5,910 nucleotides of DNA, taken from positions 1-5,910 of the forward strand of contig DAOVVG010000159.1 in assembly GCA_030632175.1 (NCBI GenBank), in the 5' to 3' direction. The DNA is from Gammaproteobacteria bacterium (GTDB lineage: Bacteria; Pseudomonadota; Gammaproteobacteria; UBA9214). This document shows positions 1 to 5,910 of this stretch, piece by piece. The stretch's first letter is position 1. The number at the start of each line of letters is the position of its first letter. Under the pieces are notes generated by a model. The model was not told the DNA's origin. It did not search any database and saw only the letters and a program-made list of their open reading frames with translations. A program made the position numbers and the translations under genes.

Positions 1-898
1 CCTGGATCAGGGCTTCTTCAATCGCACCCGGTGCACACATGATGCTCATGAAAGTAGCGCCAGTCTCACTGGCCATCATAGGCAGATGTGGCCAGTTAAT
101 CGCGATGCGGAAACGGGCGAACAGTGCGTAGGCTGTACCGTCAGAGACGACGATTTCGTAAGGCAGGTGAGCGGTTGAACGCGGTGAAGCCTTGTCAATT
201 CTGCCCATGATGTACTCGTCACCACTGCAGTCATCAGCATCTGTGCCCTTGAGTGCAACACCAATGATTGATTCGTCCTTGCCCGGGATGTCAATCTGGT
301 AGACCTTGGCGGTACCACCCAGACCTTTTGCCAGTGAGTCGTTGACAGCCTTGAGTGCCTCGGCCTGGCTGTCATATTCAGCCAGTTCGCTTGGGTCATC
401 GAAATACTCCATCATGACCGTGTAGTGGTATTCACCCAGGTCCTCGGCGGTCAGGTTTTTCTCGGATCCGAAATCCTTCTTTGCACCAAGAGCTGCTTCA
501 AGTGCAGCACGGGTACTGGCCAGGTCACTGGCCATGCGGTAGGCAGCAGCCATGTAGATCGGGTTGGTGTAGACGATTTCTGTTTGATCACCATTTCTGG
601 TGATGGAAACACGCTGGGCAGCACCGTAAGCACCGAATTCGGATTTTGCGGCAGCCTGTTTAAGGGCGTCATTAGTGACAATAATGATGTCGGCATCCTT
701 GTAGGGTGAATATTCACCAACAACTTCAAAACCGCCGGCTGTCAGTTTTGATTTGACTTCGGCAGCAACAGACTTGACGTCACCGTCTGAGGTGCCGGCG
801 AGGACAAATGGCATGAGAATTTCATCAGCAAAGGCAGTAGCTGCTGACAAAGCGAAGATAAATCCCGCGAATAGTGTTTTTCTTAGCAAGCCAATCAT
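1..898 (-). CDS. Secreted acidic protein of unknown function, 3' end cut off by window edge
   Basis: The frame is open from an ATG at 898 down to the left edge: 299 codons with no stop. The N-terminus is a textbook Sec signal peptide: Arg6/Lys7, a hydrophobic stretch at about residues 8-20, then AFA before Asp25, so signal peptidase I should cut after residue 24. The mature part should be periplasmic or secreted. It is acidic (42 Asp/Glu against 23 Lys/Arg by my count) and has only two cysteines, 224 and 288. It appears to have two alpha/beta regions, about 25-140 and 155-299. The first contains GGFEVVGEYSPYKDADIIIV and a YTNPIYMAAAYRM segment; the second contains PYEIVV and ARFRIAINWP. I do not recognise the family; a distant DUF302-like fold is a weak guess only. 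The last visible segment (FMSIMCAPGAIEEAL) looks like a terminal helix, so the true end may lie just outside. A strong Shine-Dalgarno sequence supports the start. It is divergent from the nudJ operon. Confidence 0.85.
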   Translation of the reverse strand, partial: MIGLLRKTLFAGFIFALSAATAFADEILMPFVLAGTSDGDVKSVAAEVKSKLTAGGFEVVGEYSPYKDADIIIVTNDALKQAAAKSEFGAYGAAQRVSITRNGDQTEIVYTNPIYMAAAYRMASDLASTRAALEAALGAKKDFGSEKNLTAEDLGEYHYTVMMEYFDDPSELAEYDSQAEALKAVNDSLAKGLGGTAKVYQIDIPGKDESIIGVALKGTDADDCSGDEYIMGRIDKASPRSTAHLPYEIVVSDGTAYALFARFRIAINWPHLPMMASETGATFMSIMCAPGAIEEALIQ

Positions 899-907
899 TA
901 TAATGTT

Positions 908-912
908 CCTCC
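908..912 (-). promoter_or_regulatory. Shine-Dalgarno of the secreted-protein gene
   Basis: Read on the minus strand this is GGAGG, within TGGAGGAAC, 9 nt before the ATG at 898. It is close to the ideal anti-16S match and fixes that ATG as the start. It is the strongest ribosome binding site in the window, which suggests the secreted protein may be made in quantity. Confidence 0.75.
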
Positions 913-1047
913 AGAACGCATGAAAAATTGGTATTTGTATGTCGCCAGCAGGATGCAAAGAGGTATCGCCTGAGCTAGGCTATGTAACCCTGACCCCCTA
1001 ACGAACTGCGAAGTATATGTGAATCGTGCAGCTTGTGCGAGCGCCAA

Positions 1048-1061
1048 TTGATTAACATCAG
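1048..1061. promoter_or_regulatory. Putative FNR/Anr-type regulator box
   Basis: The sequence TTGATTAACATCAG matches the FNR/Anr consensus TTGAT-N4-ATCAA at 9 of 10 defined bases; only the last base differs. By simple counting, a match this good is expected by chance in under 1 percent of intergenic regions of this size. The centre is 1054.5. Relative to the minus-strand TATACT candidate it would sit near -49. Relative to nudJ, a -41.5 placement would put the transcript start near 1096. Neither geometry is clearly supported by a good -10, so the regulated direction is undecided. Binding by FNR itself is inferred from the motif alone; related Crp-family regulators such as Dnr use the same motif. 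Confidence 0.45.
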
Positions 1062-1079
1062 GTTATCCTGAATCAGGTT
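1057..1079. repeat. Direct repeat ATCAGGTT x2 with embedded dyad
   Basis: ATCAGGTT occurs at 1057-1064 and again at 1072-1079, 15 bp apart start to start. Between them CCTGA (1067-1071) forms an inverted repeat with TCAGG at 1058-1062 across a 4-nt loop. The first copy overlaps the right half of the FNR-like box. It could be an operator or chance; the stem is too short and has no T tract, so it is not a terminator. Confidence 0.3.
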
Positions 1080-1147
1080 TCAGATGACTGTTGTTAGAAA
1101 CAAGGCCGCTTCCAAAGCGTCCCATTAAGCTGCTGAATATATTGAAT

Positions 1148-1594
1148 ATGATATGGAAGCCTCACATGACCGTTGCGGCCCTGATCGAGTGCGAGGGGCG
1201 TTTCCTGATGGTCCAGGAACGTATATCCGGCAAGTCTGTTTATAACCAGCCCGCTGGCCATCTTGAGGACAATGAAACATTAATTGATGCGGTGATCCGT
1301 GAGACCCGGGAAGAAACTGCGTGGCACTTTGAGCCGGAGTCTGTAACCGGTATCTACCGCTGGCGCAATCCTGAAAAAGACAAGACGTTCATCCGTGTCA
1401 GTTTTGCGGGAAAAGGTGTGTTCCACGACCCGGCCTGTGAACTCGACAGTTGTATTGAACGTACTCTCTGGTTGACGCCTGAAGAGATCAGGCATCAGCC
1501 AGACATGTTGCGTAGTCCAATGGTGCTGCGTTCAATCGAGGACTATCTCGCCGGATCGGCTTATCCGCTTTCACTGCTGACAAGCCTTGATTAA
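1148..1594 (+). CDS. nudJ: Nudix phosphatase NudJ
   Basis: A 148-residue cytoplasmic Nudix hydrolase. E. coli NudJ (153 aa) removes phosphate from nucleoside tri- and diphosphates and from the thiamin intermediate HMP-PP. The Nudix box lies at residues 37-59: Gly37, Glu43, then REtrEE at 51-56 carrying the metal-binding glutamates. The penultimate box glycine is Ala58, followed by Trp59. NQPAGHLE at 33-40 and LRSPMV at 121-126 match NudJ specifically rather than other Nudix enzymes. I chose ATG 1148 because MIWKPHMTVA aligns with the E. coli N-terminus MFKPHVTVA; no good Shine-Dalgarno precedes it. TTG 1142 and TTG 1091 are in frame, the latter adding 19 residues without family support. It is the first gene of the tight nudJ-mnmA-hflD cluster, and its stop overlaps the next gene by 8 nt. 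Confidence 0.93.
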   Translation: MIWKPHMTVAALIECEGRFLMVQERISGKSVYNQPAGHLEDNETLIDAVIRETREETAWHFEPESVTGIYRWRNPEKDKTFIRVSFAGKGVFHDPACELDSCIERTLWLTPEEIRHQPDMLRSPMVLRSIEDYLAGSAYPLSLLTSLD

Positions 1595-2195
1595 CAGGTA
1601 CGGCATCTGTCTTCTGCAGCTGTTGATGTCATCGGTGGTGTCGGCCGATGTTTTTGTGCGTGATGACATCATCATTGCCCCGACATACCATAAATTTTCT
1701 GTCTGCCATGAACACACCTGTCAGCAGGTTGTTACGTTGTCACTAAGCCGTCCTGAGTGGGATGAAATTACCTCTCCACTCAAAGTGCCGTTGCCAGCTG
1801 CCAGCGATGAACGCACCGCAATTGCAGCAACAGTCAGTAATATGGAAGCGGTTGTTGGCCGGCGTACCGGCACTCATCTGGACAAGGGTGGAAACCTGGC
1901 GGGCTTTGGCCTGTCAGGACAAATGGACTGCATTGACGAATCTACAAACACCACGACTTACATGAATATGCTGGCAGAAGATGGCTTGCTGCAGCACCAT
2001 TCAGTGATGGATCGCTCAACCCGCTTTGGATTCTTTGTCGGCGCACCTCATACCACGGCTGTTATTCGTGAAAACAGTTCTGGCCAGCGCTTTGCCGTGG
2101 ACTCGTGGTTCTTTGATAATGGAAATCCCCCCGCCATCATTGATATACAGGAATGGAAATCCGGCCGGGATCCTGTTGAGGTCACAAATGAGTAA
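1587..2195 (+). CDS. Exported protein of unknown function with putative Cys-His-Asp triad
   Basis: A 202-residue protein starting at TTG 1587, the only usual start codon that includes the whole export signal; the frame is closed by a stop at 1578, and ATG 1626 would remove most of the signal. Residues 1-20 (hydrophobic core about 6-14, ending VVSA) look like a Sec signal cut before Asp21, so the protein is probably periplasmic. Cys40 and Cys45 could form a disulfide. The best conserved-looking segment is 105-123, with GQMDCIDESTNT (Cys115). It is followed by a helix, then PHTTAVIRE (His155) and RFAVDSW (Asp172). This Cys - helix - His-strand - Asp-strand order is that of transglutaminase-like or papain-like cysteine peptidase folds; that is inference from residue order, not a recognised domain. 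It recalls conserved hypothetical proteins found in gammaproteobacteria. No Shine-Dalgarno is visible, so translation is probably coupled to nudJ. Its end overlaps mnmA by 8 nt. Confidence 0.8.
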   Translation: MINRYGICLLQLLMSSVVSADVFVRDDIIIAPTYHKFSVCHEHTCQQVVTLSLSRPEWDEITSPLKVPLPAASDERTAIAATVSNMEAVVGRRTGTHLDKGGNLAGFGLSGQMDCIDESTNTTTYMNMLAEDGLLQHHSVMDRSTRFGFFVGAPHTTAVIRENSSGQRFAVDSWFFDNGNPPAIIDIQEWKSGRDPVEVTNE

Positions 2196-3273
2196 CGTGA
2201 TCGTTGGTCTCTCGGGCGGGGTAGATTCTGCCGTTGCCGCCCTGTTGCTAAAGCAGCAGGGACATACTGTCTCGGCCGTCTTTATGAAGAACTGGGATGA
2301 AGATGATGAGCAGGATTATTGCCCTGCAGAAGAAGACCTTGCCGATGCACGCGCTATTGCTGAAAAACTTGAAATTGAATTACGCACGGTCAGCTTCTCG
2401 GCGGAATACTGGAGTCGTGTTTTTGCACATTTTTTGAGCGAATGCGAGGCGGGACGAACCCCGAGTCCGGACATCATCTGCAACCGCGAAATCAAATTCA
2501 GGGCTTTTCTGGACTATGCAGTTGACCTGGGCGCTGATTTTATTGCTACCGGGCACTATGCACGTATTGAGCGAGTGCCATCGGTACGACTGTTGAAGGG
2601 ACTGGATAGCCGTAAGGACCAGACGTATTTTCTGCATACGCTCAGCCTTGAACAGTTACAAAAGAGTCTTTTCCCCCTGGGTGAGCTTGCCAAGACCGAG
2701 GTACGCAAACTGGCGGAGGCTGAAGGCTTCAGCAATTATGCCAAAAAAGACAGTACCGGTATTTGTTTCATTGGCGAGCGTCGATTCAGTGAGTTTCTGG
2801 CTCGCTATCTGAAAAAGAAACCGGGTGACATATGTACTTTGGACAACCAGGTAATTGGGCGGCATGAGGGTCTGATGTTTTACACCATCGGACAACGTCA
2901 GGGACTTGGTATAGGCGGACGCAGTGACAGTTCCGGAGAACCCTGGTATGTCGTCAGCAAGGATATGGAAAACAATGTACTGAATGTTGCCCAGGGCGTA
3001 AATCACCCGGCACTGTTCAGTACCGGTCTGCGTGCCAGTCAGCTGTACTGGATTTCCGGTGCAGAAGTTGTCTCACCCCTTGAATGTACCGCACGTATTC
3101 GTCATCAGCAGCCTGTGCAGGCATGCACGCTGGTGACCCACCCTGGTCTTACATGTACAGTCAACTTTGAAACGCCGCAACGCGCAGTCACACCGGGGCA
3201 GTCGATCGTTTTTTATCAGGGCGATGAATGTCTGGGTGGCGCCATAATCGAGGAAGCAGTAACGGACAGATGA
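2188..3273 (+). CDS. mnmA: tRNA-specific 2-thiouridylase MnmA
   Basis: A 361-residue cytoplasmic enzyme that makes 2-thiouridine at wobble position 34 of the Lys, Glu and Gln tRNAs. It uses ATP to adenylate U34 and takes sulfur from the IscS/Tus relay. The N-terminal ATP-pyrophosphatase domain has the PP-loop SGGVDS at 9-14. Both catalytic cysteines are present: Cys98 in DIICNREIKF and Cys193 in STGICFIGER. ATGHYAR (120-126) and KDQTYFLH (143-150) are family hallmarks. The middle domain has YTIGQRQGLGIGG (232-244), and a C-terminal beta-barrel ends near LGGAII. Length is normal for the family. ATG 2188 is chosen over an upstream in-frame ATG at 2026 because MSNVIVGLSGGVDS is the standard N-terminus and GAGG lies 6 nt upstream (2178-2181). 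It overlaps the exported-protein gene by 8 nt and hflD by 4 nt. No key residue is missing. Confidence 0.98.
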   Translation: MSNVIVGLSGGVDSAVAALLLKQQGHTVSAVFMKNWDEDDEQDYCPAEEDLADARAIAEKLEIELRTVSFSAEYWSRVFAHFLSECEAGRTPSPDIICNREIKFRAFLDYAVDLGADFIATGHYARIERVPSVRLLKGLDSRKDQTYFLHTLSLEQLQKSLFPLGELAKTEVRKLAEAEGFSNYAKKDSTGICFIGERRFSEFLARYLKKKPGDICTLDNQVIGRHEGLMFYTIGQRQGLGIGGRSDSSGEPWYVVSKDMENNVLNVAQGVNHPALFSTGLRASQLYWISGAEVVSPLECTARIRHQQPVQACTLVTHPGLTCTVNFETPQRAVTPGQSIVFYQGDECLGGAIIEEAVTDR

Positions 3274-3917
3274 GAGGATCAGGCGATACAGCTATACACA
3301 ACCGGTGCATCGCGCTGGCCGGAATCTTCCAGGCAGCGAGACTGGTGCAGCAAACGAGTCGGGCGGAAAAACGTGATGCAGCGGCCACCGAAGCCTGTAT
3401 TCACAGTCTCTTTATCACGGACCCTGAAACGGTGTCGGATATTTACGGCCATACGGATGCGCTGCATGTCGGTCTTGAGACGCTGAAGGGTCAGTTGGCC
3501 AATAGTCCGGCCAGACGTGACCTGGAATTAACCGGTTATGTTATTACCCTGATGCATCTGCAACGCAAGCTGAGTCGCCGGGCCGACCTGATGAAGACTC
3601 TTGCCGACGGCATCCAGCGCCTGCGGACAGATTCTGAAACTGTCGCTGCGGATGACGTCGAGGTCATCGCCGGGCTGGCTGCCGTATATAAGGAAACAGT
3701 CAGTACGTTATCCCCGCGCATCATGGTAAAAGGTGATGAAAACGTGCTCGGCAATACCAGTAGCCAGAATATGATTCGTGCGCTGCTGCTGGCAGGTTTG
3801 CGAGCAACCGTCCTGTGGTCTCAATGTGGTGGCAGCCGGATAAAACTGATATTCCAGCGAAAAGCCATGGTTGAGCACTGCTCCCGCATGCTTCAAGAGG
3901 GAATTCGGGCAGTTTAG
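3270..3917 (+). CDS. hflD: High-frequency lysogenization protein HflD homologue
   Basis: A 215-residue, mostly helical protein, close to the 213 residues of E. coli HflD. In E. coli HflD is associated with the inner membrane, binds the phage lambda CII activator and lowers lysogeny; its role for the cell itself is not settled. Family landmarks are ALAGIFQAARLVQQ (15-28), VGLETLKGQL (67-76), ELTGYVITLMHLQRKLS (86-102), LSPRIMVKG (147-155) and LLAGLRATVLWSQCGG (173-188). No signal peptide or transmembrane segment is seen, in keeping with peripheral membrane attachment. The start is the ATG within the ATGA that also contains the mnmA stop (4-nt overlap). An AGGA lies rather far upstream (15 nt), so coupling to mnmA is likely. 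An ATG at 3228 in the same frame lies inside mnmA and adds residues that the family lacks. Confidence 0.95.
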   Translation: MRGSGDTAIHNRCIALAGIFQAARLVQQTSRAEKRDAAATEACIHSLFITDPETVSDIYGHTDALHVGLETLKGQLANSPARRDLELTGYVITLMHLQRKLSRRADLMKTLADGIQRLRTDSETVAADDVEVIAGLAAVYKETVSTLSPRIMVKGDENVLGNTSSQNMIRALLLAGLRATVLWSQCGGSRIKLIFQRKAMVEHCSRMLQEGIRAV

Positions 3918-3944
3918 TGACCCTACCCGAGCTCTAATTCCGTG

Positions 3945-3950
3945 TATAAT
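3945..3950 (+). promoter_or_regulatory. Probable -10 box of the acnA promoter
   Basis: A perfect TATAAT lies in the gap between hflD and acnA, 73 nt before the acnA ATG. No good -35 is present at 16-18 bp (CCTACC at 3922-3927) and the extended -10 TGn is absent, so it is either weak or activator-dependent. Its place just after the hflD stop suggests acnA is transcribed separately. I see no rho-independent terminator after hflD, so read-through is also possible. Confidence 0.5.
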
Positions 3951-3969
3951 CAAGCGCTTTTACCGGCTG

Positions 3970-3989
3970 CGCGTGCAATGATTGCCGCG
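3970..3989 (+). other. Hairpin in the acnA leader
   Basis: CGCG (3970-3973), one unpaired T, GCAAT-G-ATTGC (3975-3985), CGCG (3986-3989) form an imperfect dyad. As RNA it gives about 7 bp with a one-base bulge and a loop AUGAU. It has no U tract, so it is not an intrinsic terminator. It lies between the putative -10 and the ribosome binding site, so it would be part of the acnA 5' leader. Its loop is not the CAGUG of an animal iron-responsive element. Function unknown; possibly chance in a GC-rich leader. Confidence 0.35.
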
Positions 3990-4013
3990 ACGCCAGGGAC
4001 ACCTTCGGGAAGC

Positions 4014-4018
4014 AGGAG
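4014..4018 (+). promoter_or_regulatory. Shine-Dalgarno of acnA
   Basis: AGGAG lies 5 nt before ATG 4024. It supports that start, which also gives an N-terminus of the right kind for AcnA. Confidence 0.7.
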
Positions 4019-4023
4019 AATCG

Positions 4024-5910
4024 ATGAATAACAGCTTTGAAACCCGTGAAACACTCAATGTCGGGAATAATTCATATGAAATTTTCAGTCTGCGCAAGTT
4101 AAGCGAGACTTACGACATATCCCACCTGCCCGGTACGCTGAAGATTTTACTGGAAAACCTGCTGCGCCATGAAGATGGCAAAACAGTCACCAAAAGTGAT
4201 ATCGAAGCGTTGATTAACTGGGACCCTCAGGCGGAACCCGATTGTGAGATTGCTTTTCGCCCTGCCCGTGTACTGATGCAGGACTTTACCGGTGTTCCGG
4301 CAGTCGTTGACCTGGCAGCCATGCGTGATGCGATGAAAGCGCTGGGCGGTGACCCGGACAGAATCAATCCATTGCAATCAGCCGAGCTGGTTATTGATCA
4401 CTCGGTGCAGGTTGACAGTTTTGGTTCAACCGACGCCATGGATCTTAACAGTGAGCTTGAGTATCAGCGTAACCAGGAGCGCTACAGCTTTCTGAAGTGG
4501 GGCCAGAAAGCTTTTTCGAATTTCCAGGTCGTCCCGCCTGACACGGGTATTGTGCACCAGGTAAATCTAGAACACCTTGCGCGGGTGGTTTTTGAAGCTG
4601 ACAAGGGCAGTGTCGTACAGGCTTATCCCGACACGCTGGTCGGTACTGATTCACATACAACCATGATCAATGGACTCGGTGTGCTGGGATGGGGGGTCGG
4701 CGGCATTGAGGCAGAAGCAGCCATGCTGGGCCAGCCGATTTCCATGCTGATCCCGCAAGTGGTCGGTTTTAAACTCCATGGCAAGCTGCCTGAAGGCGCA
4801 ACTGCAACCGACCTGGTGTTGACCGTCGTGGAAGTCCTGCGCCAAAAAGGCGTTGTCGGGAAATTCGTTGAGTTTTATGGGGAAGGATTAAACCACCTGT
4901 CACTGGCAGACCGGGCAACAATTGCCAATATGGCGCCTGAATACGGTGCAACCTGTGGCTTTTTCCCGGTCGATGAGGAAACACTTTCCTACCTCAAGCT
5001 CACCGGCCGCAGCGATGCCCGAATTGCCCTGACCGAGGCCTATGCACGTGAACAGTTGATGTTTCGTGATGCGGAAACAAAGGAAGCAACCTACACCAGT
5101 ACCACTGAGCTTGATCTTTCGAGCATCGTTCCCAGCCTGGCAGGGCCTAAACGGCCACAGGACCGTGTGGCGCTGACGGATATCAAGCCACGCTTCCTGG
5201 AAGCACTGGATACCCTCAAGCGAGAAGGCAATATCACCAGCCACTCCGTCAAAACCGTTGTAAAGGATCAGTCGGTTGAATTGAGTGACGGTGCGGTGGT
5301 TATTGCTGCCATTACATCCTGCACCAACACCTCCAATCCGTCGGTCATGGTAGGCGCCGGACTGATTGCCCGAAAAGCGGTTTCACTGGGGCTGGATGTC
5401 AAACCCTGGGTCAAGACCTCACTGGCACCCGGTTCGCGTGTCGTGACGGCCTACCTGGAAAAGGCCGGTCTCACCGAGGCATTGCAGACGCTCGGTTTTC
5501 ATACTGTCGGTTATGGTTGTACCACCTGCATCGGTAATTCCGGTCCGCTTCCGGAAGCGGTATCCCAGGCGATTCATGAAGGCGATCTGAGTGTCTGCTC
5601 GGTACTGTCGGGCAATCGTAACTTCGAAGGGCGCGTGCATGCAGAGGTGCGCATGAACTACCTGGCTTCACCACCACTGGTGGTTGCCTATGCGCTGGCC
5701 GGGCGTATGGATATTGATCTGCAGACAGAACCACTGGGCACCGAGCCGAACGGCAATCCGGTTTATCTGAAAGATATATGGCCGGACCAAAAGGAGATTC
5801 AGGCCGTTATTGCTGCCAGCGTTAATGAAGATGAATACCGCAGCACCTACGCGGAAGTATTTAACGGCGAAACACGCTGGAATGTACTGGAATCTCCGGA
5901 AGACAAGCTC
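4024..5910 (+). CDS. acnA: Aconitate hydratase A, 3' end cut off by window edge
   Basis: 629 codons are present without a stop; AcnA proteins are about 890 residues, so the C-terminal swivel domain is outside the window. The enzyme interconverts citrate and isocitrate through cis-aconitate in the TCA cycle using a 4Fe-4S cluster in the cytoplasm. The three cluster ligands are Cys433 (AITSCTNTSNP), Cys499 and Cys502 (YGCTTCIGNSG), with the same 66- and 3-residue spacing as Cys435/501/504 of E. coli AcnA. Also visible are RPARVLMQDFTGVPAVVDLA in the N-terminal domain, DSHTTMINGLG from Asp209, and SGNRNFEGRVH at 529-539. The N-terminal LKILLENLLRHEDG separates it from AcnD and AcnB. The apo-form of AcnA-type aconitases can bind mRNA in some bacteria. 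It probably has its own promoter. It follows hflD, where purB often sits. Confidence 0.97.
   Translation, partial: MNNSFETRETLNVGNNSYEIFSLRKLSETYDISHLPGTLKILLENLLRHEDGKTVTKSDIEALINWDPQAEPDCEIAFRPARVLMQDFTGVPAVVDLAAMRDAMKALGGDPDRINPLQSAELVIDHSVQVDSFGSTDAMDLNSELEYQRNQERYSFLKWGQKAFSNFQVVPPDTGIVHQVNLEHLARVVFEADKGSVVQAYPDTLVGTDSHTTMINGLGVLGWGVGGIEAEAAMLGQPISMLIPQVVGFKLHGKLPEGATATDLVLTVVEVLRQKGVVGKFVEFYGEGLNHLSLADRATIANMAPEYGATCGFFPVDEETLSYLKLTGRSDARIALTEAYAREQLMFRDAETKEATYTSTTELDLSSIVPSLAGPKRPQDRVALTDIKPRFLEALDTLKREGNITSHSVKTVVKDQSVELSDGAVVIAAITSCTNTSNPSVMVGAGLIARKAVSLGLDVKPWVKTSLAPGSRVVTAYLEKAGLTEALQTLGFHTVGYGCTTCIGNSGPLPEAVSQAIHEGDLSVCSVLSGNRNFEGRVHAEVRMNYLASPPLVVAYALAGRMDIDLQTEPLGTEPNGNPVYLKDIWPDQKEIQAVIAASVNEDEYRSTYAEVFNGETRWNVLESPEDKL

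Larger units (their letters stand above)
899..1147. other. Divergent intergenic region between the secreted-protein gene and nudJ
   Basis: About 250 bp with no convincing gene. Both promoters should lie here, but no strong sigma-70 promoter is visible. On the minus strand a TATACT at 1017-1012 (5 of 6 to TATAAT) has a poor -35 at 17 bp spacing, as in activator-dependent promoters; it would give a leader of about 100 nt for the secreted protein. On the plus strand CTGACC (990-995), 18 bp, TATATG (1014-1019) is a weak candidate for the nudJ operon, with 4 of 6 matches in each box. The two share the same TATA tract, so at most one is likely to be real. The region also holds an FNR-like box and a small repeat cluster, listed separately. 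Confidence 0.5.

Noticed and set aside
425..709. Plus-strand open frame of 94 codons inside the secreted-protein gene
   Set aside because: It lies wholly opposite a frame with a signal peptide and strong Shine-Dalgarno; its translation resembles no protein and it is a shadow.
899..904. TATAAT on the plus strand next to the start codon of the secreted-protein gene
   Set aside because: No fitting -35 (GTTTTT at 876-881), and it is far from nudJ, with part of the minus-strand gene start built into it; probably chance in an AT-rich spot.
1084..1128. Fourteen-codon reading frame starting ATG 1084, ending 19 nt before nudJ
   Set aside because: No Shine-Dalgarno, no recognisable attenuator pattern of codons, and no strong hairpin after it; a leader peptide cannot be supported.
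1091..1147. N-terminal extension of NudJ from TTG 1091
   Set aside because: The extra 19 residues have no counterpart in E. coli NudJ, the start codon is TTG and there is no ribosome binding site; ATG 1148 aligns with the family start.
2026..2187. Longer MnmA start at ATG 2026
   Set aside because: It would add 54 residues that overlap the exported-protein gene out of frame; family length and the GAGG before 2188 support the shorter form.
2656..3006. Minus-strand open frame of 116 codons opposite mnmA
   Set aside because: It is opposite highly conserved mnmA sequence, with no recognisable product.
3918..4023. Rho-independent terminator after hflD
   Set aside because: The AAGCGCTT palindrome at 3952-3959 and the leader hairpin both lack a proper GC stem followed by a U tract.
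4900..5244. Minus-strand open frame of 114 codons opposite acnA
   Set aside because: It lies opposite a clear aconitase frame; its composition is that of a reverse-strand shadow.

Overview
The window looks like chromosomal DNA of a gammaproteobacterium with mid-range GC. The main evidence is the block nudJ - (extra gene) - mnmA - hflD. HflD is essentially a gammaproteobacterial protein, and nudJ/mnmA/hflD clustering is classic for that class. I cannot name a genus. There is no sign of phage, insertion sequence, CRISPR, rRNA or tRNA genes.

Layout. (1) Positions 1-898, minus strand: most of a secreted, acidic protein of unknown function with a clear Sec signal peptide, running off the left edge. 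(2) Positions 899-1147: a divergent intergenic region with a near-consensus FNR/Anr-type box at 1048-1061 and an overlapping small repeat/dyad. (3) Positions 1148-3917, plus strand: four genes joined by overlapping stop and start codons: nudJ (Nudix phosphatase), an uncharacterised exported protein with a putative Cys-His-Asp triad, mnmA (tRNA 2-thiouridylase) and hflD. (4) Positions 3918-4023: a 106-nt gap with a perfect TATAAT box and a leader hairpin. (5) Position 4024 to the right edge: acnA (aconitase A), missing about its last 30 percent. It occupies the place next to hflD where purB is often found.

How the genes relate. The four-gene operon combines a housekeeping Nudix enzyme, a tRNA wobble-thiolation enzyme and HflD with one secreted protein of unknown role. 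All three junctions overlap (8, 8 and 4 nt), so the genes are probably co-transcribed and translationally coupled. acnA seems to have its own promoter and to be a separate TCA-cycle unit. The two uncharacterised exported proteins (1-898 and 1587-2195) and the FNR-like box are the parts most worth following up. The rest is ordinary core genome.
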